DNA of 64,000 nt, from assembly GCF_900105515.1 (NCBI RefSeq), contig NZ_FNSY01000001.1:5382001-5446000 (forward strand). The letters run 5' to 3'. Position 1 is the stretch's first letter, and the number at the start of each line of letters is the position of its first letter. The translations under genes were made by a program, and so were the position numbers. Source of the stretch: Streptomyces sp. 2131.1 (lineage in GTDB: Bacteria > Actinomycetota > Actinomycetes > Streptomycetales > Streptomycetaceae). This document shows positions 1 through 8,970 of the stretch, one piece after another. The notes beneath the pieces were generated by a model that saw nothing but the letters and a program-made list of their open reading frames with translations, did not search any database and was not told where the DNA came from.

Positions 1-1724
1 GCGCCCTCCGTCTCCAGCACCCACACCTCGTTGGCCCCGTCCCGCAGCACCGGACCCGGCACGTACAGCGTGTGCTGCGGGCCCGCCGACCAGTAGCGGC
101 CCAGGCAGAAGCCGTTCACCCAGACGAACCCCCGCGTCCAGCCGGGCAGTTCGAGCCCCGCGTGATCCGCCCCGGCCGCCACGTCGAACGTGCCCCGGTA
201 CAGACCCGCCCCGCCCTCCCCGTCGACCGGGACGAACGGCACGCCCGCCACCGCCCCCGGCTCGTCGAACGCGTCCAGCCGCAGCGCCCGCGCCCGCACC
301 CCGTGCAGGTACTGGCGCTCGTGCAGCACGCCCCCGGTGATCCCCTTCGGCTCGCCCAGCCGCGGCCCGTAGTTGACCCGGCCCAGCGACTCCACCCACA
401 GCTCCACCTCGGCGGGCCCGGCCACCGGCTCCTCCAGCGCCGCCGACTCCTCGCTCAGGACACCCCGCCGCACCCCGTCCACGTACACCACCGCCCGGTC
501 CCGCAGCCCCGAGACACCCAGCGCGTACGGGCGGCGCGGACCCGGCACGGCGACCCGGTAACGGACCAGGCCGCGGTCGACGCCCAGCTCCTCGAACGTC
601 GGCGGCACTGCCGACTCCGCCGACTCCTCGTCGCCCAGCGCCTCCAGCACGGCCGGCAGCGGCGCCCACTCCGTCAGCTCCGCCCGCACCGGGGCCAGCC
701 CGACGGGCTCCGGCGGCAGCGCGGGCAGCGGCCCGTCCGCATACCCGGCGAGCACCTCCCGGAACAGCCGGAACTTCTCCGTCGCCCGCCCGTACTCGTC
801 GACCGGCGCGTCGTAGTCGTACGACGTCACCGTCGGCAGCAGCCCCTGGTCCTGGAGCGGGCCCGAACGGTTCGCCCCCGCCCAGCCCCCGAAGTTCGTG
901 CCGCCGTGCGCCATGTAGACGTTCACCGACGCCCCGCACTCCAGGATCTCCGCCAGCGCACCCGCCGCCTGCGCCGGATCCCGCACCACCGGCGGCGCGC
1001 CCCAGTGCTCGAACCAGCCGCACCAGAACTCCATGCACATCAGCGGCCCCGACGCCTGATGCCGGCGCAGCACCCGGAACGCCTCACGGGCACCCGAACC
1101 GAAATTCGCCGTCGCGAGCAGCCCGGGCACCGAACCCCCCGTGAGCATGTGGTCCTCCGGCCCGTCCGAGGTGAACAGCGGCACCACCACCCCGGACTCG
1201 GTGAGCAGGTCCGCCAGCTGCCCCAGATACACGGCGTCCGTGCCGTAACTCCCGTACTCGTTCTCCGCCTGCACCATGATCACCGGACCGCCGCGGTCCA
1301 CCTGCCGTGCCACGACCTGCGGCAGCAGCTGAGCGAACCACGCCCGCACCGCGTCGACGTACCCCGCGTCACGGGTCCGCACCCGCCGCCCGAACCGCCC
1401 GGTCACCCACGCGGGCAGCCCGCCGTTCTCCCACTCGGCGCAGATGTACGGACCCGGGCGCACGATCGCCCACAGCCCGGCCCGGTGCGCCGCGTCCAGG
1501 AACCGGCCCAGCGCCCCGACGTCCCGGAAACCACCCGGCCGCGGCTCGTGCAGATTCCACGGGACGTACGTCTCCACACAGTTCAGGCCCATCGCCCGCA
1601 GCATCGCCAGCCGGTGGTCCCACTGCCCCTCGTGCACCCGGAAGTAGTGCAGGGCACCCGACAGCAGCCGAACGGGCTTCCCGTCGATCCGGAAGTCGTC
1701 GTCCCCGACGGTGAAGTCAGCCAT
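1..1724 (-). CDS. Beta-galactosidase, GH35 family (3' end outside window)
   Basis: Glycoside hydrolase family 35 enzyme that removes terminal beta-galactosyl residues; no signal peptide is seen, so probably cytoplasmic. The ATG is at 1724 and the frame runs off the window edge, leaving about 574 residues. The N-terminal TIM barrel shows the family landmarks: ALHYFRV near residue 25, GPYICAEWENGG near 91, the acid/base Glu in AENEYGSYG (about E156) and the nucleophile Glu in MEFWCGWF (about E232). The C-terminal part has the beta-sandwich motifs of the family (GFVWVNGFCLGRYW). It diverges from an AraC regulator 143 bp away, the usual arrangement for a sugar-induced glycosidase. The family is clear; the exact galactoside is unknown. 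Confidence 0.93.
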   Translation of the reverse strand, partial: MADFTVGDDDFRIDGKPVRLLSGALHYFRVHEGQWDHRLAMLRAMGLNCVETYVPWNLHEPRPGGFRDVGALGRFLDAAHRAGLWAIVRPGPYICAEWENGGLPAWVTGRFGRRVRTRDAGYVDAVRAWFAQLLPQVVARQVDRGGPVIMVQAENEYGSYGTDAVYLGQLADLLTESGVVVPLFTSDGPEDHMLTGGSVPGLLATANFGSGAREAFRVLRRHQASGPLMCMEFWCGWFEHWGAPPVVRDPAQAAGALAEILECGASVNVYMAHGGTNFGGWAGANRSGPLQDQGLLPTVTSYDYDAPVDEYGRATEKFRLFREVLAGYADGPLPALPPEPVGLAPVRAELTEWAPLPAVLEALGDEESAESAVPPTFEELGVDRGLVRYRVAVPGPRRPYALGVSGLRDRAVVYVDGVRRGVLSEESAALEEPVAGPAEVELWVESLGRVNYGPRLGEPKGITGGVLHERQYLHGVRARALRLDAFDEPGAVAGVPFVPVDGEGGAGLYRGTFDVAAGADHAGLELPGWTRGFVWVNGFCLGRYWSAGPQHTLYVPGPVLRDGANEVWVLETEG

Positions 1725-1790
1725 GGTGCTCGTTCTCCTGATGCGCGGAATGTCTCCATCCAGCCTCACCCCTGGCGTGCGGCCGGTCCA

Positions 1791-1818
1791 TGGACAAAGA
1801 TCTCTGCTGTTTGGACAA
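1791..1818 (+). promoter_or_regulatory. Direct repeat TGGACAA x2, candidate AraC-type operator
   Basis: TGGACAA occurs at 1791-1797 and again at 1812-1818, exactly 21 bp (two helical turns) apart, in the 143-bp gap between the divergent GH35 and AraC-family genes. Direct half-sites with 21-bp phasing are what AraC-family dimers bind. Assignment to the adjacent regulator is inferred. Confidence 0.5.
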
Positions 1819-1867
1819 CCGCCTGCTCACAGGCGTACGACACGAGGACCGGGGAGAGAAGGGGCCG

Positions 1868-2746
1868 ATGTACCACACCTGGATGCGCTTCTTCACGCCC
1901 AGCCCGCTCCACCACCGCCTCGGCCTCGTCTGCCTCGGCGTCGGCCTCCAGCACGGCACCCTCCCCACCGTCGGCCCGCGCACCCTCGACCACCACGTCG
2001 CCGTCGTCGTCCACTCCGGCAGCGGCTGGTTCGCCGGCCCCGACGGCAGGCGGCTCCCCGTCACCGCGCCCAGCCTGATCTGGCTGACCCCCGGCACCCC
2101 CCACCACTACGGCGCCGACCCCGGCACCGGCTGGGACGAGAGCTTCGTCGACTTCACCGGGCCCGCCACCACCACGTACACCGAACTCGGCTACATCGAA
2201 CCCGACCGCCCCCTCGTCCCCCTCTCCGACACCGCAGCGCCCCGCGCCGCAGTCGGCCGCATGGTCCGGGCAGCCCGGCGCGGCAACCCGCTCCTGGAGG
2301 TCGAGACCGGGGCCGCCGTCCACGAACTCCTCGTCGCCCTGCGCCGGGCCCGCGCCGACGTCGGCCCCGACGGCGACCCCGTCCTCCAGGCCCTCGCCCG
2401 GGACGCCTTCCAGCCGCTGTCCGTCGCCGAGCACGCCGCCCGCCACGGCATGACCTCCGCCGAACTGCGGACCGCGGTGCGCCGGGGCGCCGGATGCAGC
2501 CCCAAGGACTACCTCCTCACCATCCGCCTCGGCCGCGCCAAGGAACTCCTCGCCACCGGCGACCTCCCGGTCGCGGCCGTCGCCCGCCGCGTCGGCTACG
2601 ACGACCCCGCCTACTTCTCCCGCCTCTTCGCCCGCCGCGTCGGCATGGCCCCCGTACGCTTCCGCGAACAGCAGGGGCGTACGGTTCCGGGCGGCTGGAG
2701 CGACCGCGTCCCGGGCCCCGAACACCCACCGACGATCTCCTCGTAG
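1868..2746 (+). CDS. AraC family transcriptional regulator
   Basis: 292-residue regulator with an N-terminal cupin-like sensing domain (about 1-150, including SLIWLTPGTPHHYGADPGTGW) and a C-terminal double helix-turn-helix (about 190-285; KDYLLTIRLGRAKELLATGD and VARRVGYDDPAYFSRLFARR are typical). The ATG at 1868 is preceded by GGGGAGAGAAGGGG; an upstream in-frame ATG at 1790 has no ribosome-binding site and overlaps the putative operator. It diverges from the GH35 gene, so I infer that it activates beta-galactoside use. The chorismate mutase gene follows after only 19 bp, so read-through is possible. Confidence 0.9.
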   Translation: MYHTWMRFFTPSPLHHRLGLVCLGVGLQHGTLPTVGPRTLDHHVAVVVHSGSGWFAGPDGRRLPVTAPSLIWLTPGTPHHYGADPGTGWDESFVDFTGPATTTYTELGYIEPDRPLVPLSDTAAPRAAVGRMVRAARRGNPLLEVETGAAVHELLVALRRARADVGPDGDPVLQALARDAFQPLSVAEHAARHGMTSAELRTAVRRGAGCSPKDYLLTIRLGRAKELLATGDLPVAAVARRVGYDDPAYFSRLFARRVGMAPVRFREQQGRTVPGGWSDRVPGPEHPPTISS

Positions 2747-2765
2747 CCCCGTAAGCTCGCTGCCC

Positions 2766-3104
2766 ATGACCACGAACGACATCGACGAATCCGTACGCGT
2801 CGAACTCGACCGGCTGCGCCAGAGCATCGACAACATCGACGCCGCCGTCGTCCACATGCTCGCCGAACGCTTCAAATGCACCCAGCAGGTCGGACACCTC
2901 AAGGCCGCCCACCACCTCCCGCCCGCCGACCCGGCCCGCGAGGCCCGCCAGATCGGCCGCCTGCGCGAACTCGCCGAGAGCGCCCACCTCGACCCCGCCT
3001 TCGCCGAGAAGCTGCTCAACTTCATCGTCGCCGAGGTCATCCGCCACCACGAACGCATCGCCGAGGAGTCCGCCAACGGCACCGAGGGGGCGGGGGTGCG
3101 CTAG
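2766..3104 (+). CDS. Chorismate mutase, AroQ class, monofunctional
   Basis: 112-residue all-helical AroQ-type chorismate mutase converting chorismate to prephenate in Phe/Tyr synthesis. The first helix has the family pattern ELDRLRQSIDNIDAAVVHML with the catalytic Arg, followed by AERFKCTQQVGHLKA and the C-terminal helix NFIVAEVIRHHERIAEE. The length fits the single-domain family and there is no signal peptide. The ATG lies 19 bp after the AraC stop, and pepN starts 49 bp downstream, so the three genes may share a transcript. Confidence 0.9.
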   Translation: MTTNDIDESVRVELDRLRQSIDNIDAAVVHMLAERFKCTQQVGHLKAAHHLPPADPAREARQIGRLRELAESAHLDPAFAEKLLNFIVAEVIRHHERIAEESANGTEGAGVR

Positions 3105-3153
3105 CCCGGGAACCCGCCTGCGCGCCGCCCGCCGCATACGGCAGCATGTCCCC

Positions 3154-5655
3154 ATGTCCGTACTGACGCGCGATGAAGCGCAGGCCCGAGCCCAGATCCT
3201 CGACGTACAGCGATACACGGTCGAACTCGACCTCACCGCGGGGGAGGAGACCTTCGACTCCCGTACCCGCATCGAGTTCACCGTACGCAAGGCCGGTGAC
3301 AGCTTCCTGGAGCTCAAGCCCGCCACCCTGCGCTCGATCAGCCTGGACGGGCAGCCGCTGGACCCCGCTGACCTCACCGGGAACCGGTTCCCCCTGCACG
3401 GCCTCACCACAGGCCCGCACGAACTGCGCGTCGACGCCGCGATGCACTACTCCCGCACCGGCGAAGGCATGCACCGCTTCACGGACCCCAGCGACAACGA
3501 GACCTACGTCTACACCCAGCTCTTCATGGAGGACGTCCAGCGCGTCTTCGCCGCGTTCGACCAGCCCGACCTCAAGGCCGTCTTCGCCCTCACCGTCACC
3601 GCCCCCGAAGGCTGGACCGTCCTCGGCAACGGCATCGCCGAACACACCGGCGAAGGCCGCTGGACCATCGCCCCCACACCACCCGTCTCCACCTACCTCG
3701 TCGCCGTCGCCGCAGGCCCCTGGCACTCCGTGACCACCGAGCACGCCGGACTCCCCTTCGGCATTCACTGCCGGCGCTCCCTCGCCCCCCACCTCGACGC
3801 CGACGCCGACGAGATCCTCGACATCACCCGGGCCTGCTTCGACCGCTTCCAGGAGAAGTTCGACGAGCCCTACCCCTTCGACTCCTACGACCAGGCGTTC
3901 GTCCCCGAATTCAACGCCGGCGCCATGGAGAACCCCGGACTCGTCACCTTCCGCGACGAATTCGTCTACCGCTCCGCCGTCACCGACACCGAACGCCAGA
4001 CCCGCGGCATGGTCATCGCCCACGAAATGGCCCACATGTGGTTCGGCGACCTCGTCACCCTCGCCTGGTGGGACGACATCTGGCTCAACGAGTCCTTCGC
4101 CGAGTACATGGGCTACCAGACCCTCGCCGAAGCCACCGCCTTCACCGACACCTGGACCGAGTTCGGCGTCACCCGCAAGGGCTGGGGCTACGACGCCGAC
4201 CAGCGCCCCTCCACCCACCCCGTCGCCCCCGACCCCGCCGACGTCCCCGACACCGCGTCCGCCCTCCTCAACTTCGACGGCATCTCCTACTCCAAGGGCG
4301 CCTCAGCCCTCCGCCAGCTCGTCGCCTGGCTCGGCGAGAAGGACTTCCTCACCGGCATCAACAAGCACTTCGCCCGCCACAAGTTCGGCAACGCCACCCT
4401 CGCCGACTTCATCGACAACCTCGCCTCCGCCACCGACCGCGACGTCCACGCCTGGGCCGGACAGTGGCTGCGCACCACCGGCATCGACACCCTCACCGCA
4501 CACACCGCCGAGACCGACACCACCTGGTCCCTCACCGTCGACCACCACGGCACCCGCCCCCACCGCATCAGCGTCGGCGTGTACGACCACAGCCTCGACA
4601 CCCAGCACGGCCCCACCCCCCTCGTCCTGCGCGAACGCTTCACCACCGGCGTCCCCGAGGACGCCCCCGCCGCCCGCCCCGGCCGCCGCCCCGCCCTCGT
4701 CGTCATCAACGACGAAGACCTCACCTACGCCAAGATCCGCCTCGACCCCACCTCCTGGAACACCGTCCTGGACAGCCTCTCCGGCATCCCCGAGGCCCTC
4801 ACCCGCGCCGTCGTCTGGAACGCCGCCCGCGACATGGTCCGCGACGGCGAACTCGCCCCCAGCACCTACCTCGAAGCCGCCCGCGCCCACCTCCCGTACG
4901 AGACCGACCTCGCCCTCCTCCAAGGCGTCCTCGCCTTCGCGGGCCGCCAGGTCGCCGGCCGCTACACCGCCCCCGAGGACCGCCCCGCCGCCCTCGCCAC
5001 CCTCACCGCCCTCTGCCGCGACCTCATCCGCCGCACCGAGGACGGCACCAACCCCGGCCTGCGCCTCACCGCCGTACGCCACCTCATCGACGCCGCCACC
5101 CAGCCCGACACCATCCAGGGCTGGCTCGCCGACGACACCGTCCCCGGCGGACCCGAACTCGACCCCGAGCTCCGCTGGCGCATCCTCACCCGCCTCGCCG
5201 TCCTCGGCGCCACCGACGAGACCGCCATCGCCGCCGCCCTGGAGGACGACCCCAGCGCCACCGGCCAGGAAGGCGCCGCCCGCTGCCGCGCCGCCCTCCC
5301 CGACCCCGACGCCAAGGCCGCCGCCTGGGACGCGATGTTCCACGACGACAGCCTCTCCAACTACCTCTTCACCGCCACCGCCCAGGGCTTCTGGCAACCC
5401 GAACAGGCCGACCTCGTACGCGCGTACGTGCCCCGCTACTACCCCGAGGCCGCCCAGCTCGCGGCCCGCCGCGGCCCCGCCATCGCCGAAGCCGCCGGCA
5501 GCCAGGCGTTCCCCGCCCACGCCGTCGACGCCGACAGCCTCCGCCTCGGCGAGGAAGCCCTCGACGACCCCGGCCTCACCCCCGCCCTCCGGCGCAAACT
5601 CACCGACCAGATCGACGACATGCGCCGCGCCCTGCACGTACGCGACGCCAACTGA
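3154..5655 (+). CDS. pepN: Aminopeptidase N (M1 zinc metallopeptidase)
   Basis: 833-residue cytoplasmic M1 aminopeptidase. The exopeptidase signature GAMEN is near residue 256 and the zinc site HEMAH at 290-294, with the third ligand Glu in NESFAEY at 313, giving the exact HEXXH-X18-E spacing. The C-terminal half is the long helical ERAP1-like domain of actinobacterial PepN. Start ATG 3154 gives MSVLTRDEAQARA, the usual N terminus of the family. The 3' end, including the stop codon, is tandemly duplicated in the DNA just downstream. Confidence 0.97.
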   Translation: MSVLTRDEAQARAQILDVQRYTVELDLTAGEETFDSRTRIEFTVRKAGDSFLELKPATLRSISLDGQPLDPADLTGNRFPLHGLTTGPHELRVDAAMHYSRTGEGMHRFTDPSDNETYVYTQLFMEDVQRVFAAFDQPDLKAVFALTVTAPEGWTVLGNGIAEHTGEGRWTIAPTPPVSTYLVAVAAGPWHSVTTEHAGLPFGIHCRRSLAPHLDADADEILDITRACFDRFQEKFDEPYPFDSYDQAFVPEFNAGAMENPGLVTFRDEFVYRSAVTDTERQTRGMVIAHEMAHMWFGDLVTLAWWDDIWLNESFAEYMGYQTLAEATAFTDTWTEFGVTRKGWGYDADQRPSTHPVAPDPADVPDTASALLNFDGISYSKGASALRQLVAWLGEKDFLTGINKHFARHKFGNATLADFIDNLASATDRDVHAWAGQWLRTTGIDTLTAHTAETDTTWSLTVDHHGTRPHRISVGVYDHSLDTQHGPTPLVLRERFTTGVPEDAPAARPGRRPALVVINDEDLTYAKIRLDPTSWNTVLDSLSGIPEALTRAVVWNAARDMVRDGELAPSTYLEAARAHLPYETDLALLQGVLAFAGRQVAGRYTAPEDRPAALATLTALCRDLIRRTEDGTNPGLRLTAVRHLIDAATQPDTIQGWLADDTVPGGPELDPELRWRILTRLAVLGATDETAIAAALEDDPSATGQEGAARCRAALPDPDAKAAAWDAMFHDDSLSNYLFTATAQGFWQPEQADLVRAYVPRYYPEAAQLAARRGPAIAEAAGSQAFPAHAVDADSLRLGEEALDDPGLTPALRRKLTDQIDDMRRALHVRDAN

Positions 5656-5702
5656 CCACAACCGCGCCCCGCACGTACGCGACGCCAACTGACCACAACC
5701 GC
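5634..5702 (+). repeat. Tandem duplication of the pepN 3' end (37-bp period)
   Basis: A 32-bp sequence covering the last pepN codons and stop (5634-5665) is repeated without mismatch at 5671-5702, so the period is 37 bp. The second copy is outside the reading frame of pepN and has no coding role. It looks like a slippage or replication duplication. Confidence 0.85.
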
Positions 5703-5706
5703 ACCC

Positions 5707-5747
5707 GTGCCCGGCCCGCCCCTCACCGCGAGGAGCGCGCCGGGCAC
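5707..5747 (+). terminator. Hairpin terminator after pepN
   Basis: GTGCCCGGC (5707-5715) pairs perfectly with GCCGGGCAC (5739-5747), with an inner CCTC/GAGG stem. There is no T-tract, which is common for actinomycete terminators. The rest of 5748-5941, ahead of the decarboxylase gene, holds nothing I recognise and no iron-box palindrome. Confidence 0.6.
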
Positions 5748-5941
5748 ACGCGTACCACCAACCGCACACCCCGCAGCCCATACCACCCCGGCCCCCGCCG
5801 ACCCGGCCCCGCACGCGCCCCGCCACCCTTTCGAGTTCAGATCACCCGGCTCCCCGGCCGCGCCACCCGAAACCCGGACAAGCTGGCACGCACACCCATG
5901 CCCGCACCCCGCCCACGCGCGCCCGAAGGACCGGCCACCCC

Positions 5942-7345
5942 ATGCCCGTACCACCCCTCGCCGGGTCCACCACCGGACCCACCGCACTGCGCCCCCTCCT
6001 CGACACCGTCCTCACCGCCCTCACCGAAGGCGCCCGACGCCGCGACGGCCCTCTCCCCGCAGGCGGACCCGACACCGTCGACCCCCGCATGCGCACCGCC
6101 CTCACCCCCCTCATCCCCGAACAGGGCACCGGCGCCCACCACGCCCTCGCCACCATCGTCGAAGCCCTCACCGAAGGCGCCGCCGACCCCGCCGACCCCC
6201 TCTGCGCCGCCCACCTCCACACCCCGCCCCTCGCCCTCGCCGCAGCCGCCGACCTCGCCGCCTCCGCCCTCAACCCCTCCATGGACTCCTGGGACCAGGC
6301 CCCCGCCGCCTCCACCCTCGAAGCCGACACCACCGCCGCACTCGCCGCCGAGATCTACCCCCACCGCCCCGCACCCGACGCCCTCATCACCACCGGCGGC
6401 ACCGAGGCCAACCAACTCGGCCTCCTCCTCGCCCGCGAACGCCACGGCCCCGTCCAGACCATCACCGGCGCCAACACCCACCACAGCATCGCCCGCGCCG
6501 CCTGGCTCCTCGGCCTCCCCGAACCCCTCACCGTGCCCGCCCCCGACGGCACCATCGACATCCCCGCACTACACGAGACCCTCGCCCGCCACCACAACCA
6601 GGGCCCCCTCCTCGTCACCGCCACCGCCGGCACCACCGACAGCGGCCGCATCGACCCCCTCAACGACATCGCCGACCTCTGCGCCCGACACGGCGCCGAA
6701 CTCCACATCGACGCCGCCTACGGCGGACCCCTCCTCTTCAGCCCCACCCACCGCCACCTCCTCGACGGACTCGACCGCGCCGACAGCGTCGCCCTCGACC
6801 TCCACAAACTCGGCTGGCAACCCGCATCCGCCGGCATCCTCGCCGTCCCCGACCGCCACCACCTCCACGCCCTCCACCACCACGCCCCCTACCTCAACGC
6901 CGACGACGACACCGAAGCCGGCCTCCCCGACCTCCTCGGCCGCTCCCTGCGCACCACCCGCCGCCCCGACGCACTCAAGATCGCCGTCACCCTCCAGGCC
7001 CTCGGCCGCACCGGACTCGCCGACCTCGTCGACCGCACCTGCGCCGCCGCCCACACCCTCGCCGACCTCATCACCCGCACCCCCGGCCTCGAACTCCACG
7101 AGCGCCCCACCATCAGCACCGTCCTCTTCCGCCCCACCGACGCCGACGACCACACCGTCGCCACCGTCCGCCGCACCCTCCTCACCCGCGGCCACGCCGT
7201 ACTCGGCCGCACCCACACCCACGGCCGCCTCTGGCTCAAAGCCACCCTCCTCAACCCCCACACCACCCCCGACGACCTCCAACGCCTCCTCGCCCTCGTC
7301 ACCCACCTCACCGCCGAACTCAAGGAAGGCAGCACCCTCCGATGA
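5942..7345 (+). CDS. PLP-dependent group II decarboxylase (DesA-like)
   Basis: 467-residue fold-type I PLP decarboxylase of the aromatic-L-amino-acid/diaminobutyrate/lysine family. Landmarks are PSMDSWDQAP, TTGGTEANQLGLLLARE (cofactor phosphate), HIDAAYGGP (Asp to the pyridine nitrogen) and the PLP lysine in LDLHKLGWQP (K289). It most likely removes CO2 from a basic amino acid (lysine, ornithine or 2,4-diaminobutyrate) to yield a diamine. Its stop overlaps the start of the N-hydroxylase (ATGA), implying coupled translation and a hydroxylated diamine product. It resembles the desferrioxamine enzyme DesA in family, but the N terminus differs and no acyltransferase or synthetase follows. ATG 5942 has a weak GAAGGA upstream. 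Substrate not proven. Confidence 0.85.
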   Translation: MPVPPLAGSTTGPTALRPLLDTVLTALTEGARRRDGPLPAGGPDTVDPRMRTALTPLIPEQGTGAHHALATIVEALTEGAADPADPLCAAHLHTPPLALAAAADLAASALNPSMDSWDQAPAASTLEADTTAALAAEIYPHRPAPDALITTGGTEANQLGLLLARERHGPVQTITGANTHHSIARAAWLLGLPEPLTVPAPDGTIDIPALHETLARHHNQGPLLVTATAGTTDSGRIDPLNDIADLCARHGAELHIDAAYGGPLLFSPTHRHLLDGLDRADSVALDLHKLGWQPASAGILAVPDRHHLHALHHHAPYLNADDDTEAGLPDLLGRSLRTTRRPDALKIAVTLQALGRTGLADLVDRTCAAAHTLADLITRTPGLELHERPTISTVLFRPTDADDHTVATVRRTLLTRGHAVLGRTHTHGRLWLKATLLNPHTTPDDLQRLLALVTHLTAELKEGSTLR

Positions 7346-8748
7346 CCGCCGCCCCACCCACCCCCGACACCCACCCCACCCACGACCTCGTCGGCATCGG
7401 CATCGGCCCCTTCAACCTCTCCCTCGCCGCCCTCGCCCACGGCCTCCCCACCCCCCTCACCACCGCCTTCTACGAACAGCGCCCCGCCTTCCACTGGCAC
7501 CCCGGGCTCCTCATCGACGGCGCCACCCTCCAAGTCCCCTTCCTCGCCGACCTCGTCACCCTCGCCGACCCCACCAGCCCCTGGAGCTTCCTCAACTACC
7601 AACGCACCCAGGACCGCCTCTACCCCTTCTACTTCGCCGAGCGCTTCCACATCCACCGCGCCGAATACGACGCCTACTGCCGCTGGGTCAGCACACAGCT
7701 CCCCGGCCTCCACTTCGGCCACCAGGTCGACGCCATCCGCTGGGACCCCCACACCGCCCGCTTCGAAGTCGACCACACCCAACTCGACGCCCACGGCGAA
7801 GCCGAATCACTCGGCCGCACCCACACCCGCCACATCGCCCTCGGCATCGGCACCGAACCCCACATCCCCGAACCCCTCAAACCCCTCACCGACACCGGCA
7901 CCGCCCCCGTCATCCACTCCGCCGACTACCTCCACCACCGCGAACGCCTCCTCCGAGCCCGCCACATCACCGTCATCGGATCGGGGCAGTCCGGCGCCGA
8001 GATCTTCCTCGACCTCCTCCGCGCCCGCCCCACCGGCAACGAAGGACTCCACTGGCTCGCCCGCACCCCCGCCTTCGCCCCCATGGAGTACTCCAAACTC
8101 GGCCTCGAACACTTCACCCCCGACTACACCCGCTACTTCCACGCCCTCCCCGAACCCGTACGCGACACCCTCGTCCCCCAGCAATGGCAACTCCACAAAG
8201 GCATCGACCACGACACCATCACCGCCATCCACGACGAGCTCTACCGCCGCACCCTCCACGGCGGCTGGCCCGACGCCACCCTCACCCCCGGCGTAGCCGT
8301 ACGCACCGCCGGACGCGTCGCCAACACCCGCGTCGAACTCCACCTCGAACACATCCAGCAATCCACCCGCACCCGCCTCACCACCGACGCCGTCGTCCTC
8401 GCCACCGGCTACCGAGAACGCCCCCTCGACACCCTCCTCGAACACGTCGGGCCCCACCTCCGCCGCGACACCGCCGGCCGCCCCCGCGTCGACACCCACC
8501 ACCGCCTCGACCTCGGCCCCGCCATCACCGGCCACATCTACGTACAGAACGCCGAACGCCACACCCACGGCGTCGGCGCCCCCGACCTCGGCCTCGCCGC
8601 CTGGCGCAGCGCCACCATCCTCAACAACCTCACCGGCACCACCCCCTACCCCCTCCCGCAACGCACCGCCTTCACCACCTTCGGCCTCACCCCACCCGCC
8701 ATCCCCACCCAGCAGCCCACCCTCGTCCCCCTCACCCACCACAACTGA
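7342..8748 (+). CDS. Lysine/ornithine/diamine N-monooxygenase (DesB/IucD-like)
   Basis: 468-residue flavin-dependent N-hydroxylating monooxygenase. The FAD motif GIGIGPFNLSLA is near residues 18-29, followed by the family segments PGLLIDGATLQVPFLADLVT and WSFLNYQRTQDRLYPFYFAERF; the NADPH motif VIGSGQSGAE is near 211-220; the C-terminal DAVVLATGY and GVGAPDLGLAAWRSA are typical. It adds a hydroxyl to the omega-amine of an amino acid or diamine, making the hydroxylamine precursor of hydroxamate siderophores. It overlaps the decarboxylase by 4 bp. Neither the acyltransferase (DesC-like) nor the NIS synthetase (DesD-like) is present downstream. Confidence 0.9.
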   Translation: MTAAPPTPDTHPTHDLVGIGIGPFNLSLAALAHGLPTPLTTAFYEQRPAFHWHPGLLIDGATLQVPFLADLVTLADPTSPWSFLNYQRTQDRLYPFYFAERFHIHRAEYDAYCRWVSTQLPGLHFGHQVDAIRWDPHTARFEVDHTQLDAHGEAESLGRTHTRHIALGIGTEPHIPEPLKPLTDTGTAPVIHSADYLHHRERLLRARHITVIGSGQSGAEIFLDLLRARPTGNEGLHWLARTPAFAPMEYSKLGLEHFTPDYTRYFHALPEPVRDTLVPQQWQLHKGIDHDTITAIHDELYRRTLHGGWPDATLTPGVAVRTAGRVANTRVELHLEHIQQSTRTRLTTDAVVLATGYRERPLDTLLEHVGPHLRRDTAGRPRVDTHHRLDLGPAITGHIYVQNAERHTHGVGAPDLGLAAWRSATILNNLTGTTPYPLPQRTAFTTFGLTPPAIPTQQPTLVPLTHHN

Positions 8749-8970
8749 CCCACCCGGTCCCCGAAACAAGCCGCCCGCCAACCGCCGACATTGTTGAGGA
8801 CACGTCACTACCGGATCCGGCTTTCGCGCAACGCTGGGCCCACGCCCCCGCACTTGCCATCGTGGTGCCCCGTCAGCCACCAGGCGGCACACCCGGAACG
8901 ACACCACCCCGCACCCACGGGCACCGTCGAACCGCATGCCGCACCACGGAACACATCGGGGGAAAAAACC

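Noticed and set aside
5656..5941. Iron box upstream of the decarboxylase/N-hydroxylase pair
   Set aside because: No TTAGGTTAGGCTCACCTAA-like palindrome is visible, so iron control is not claimed.
5942..8748. Naming the pair desA and desB
   Set aside because: Family membership is clear, but the rest of the des operon is missing and the decarboxylase substrate cannot be read from sequence.
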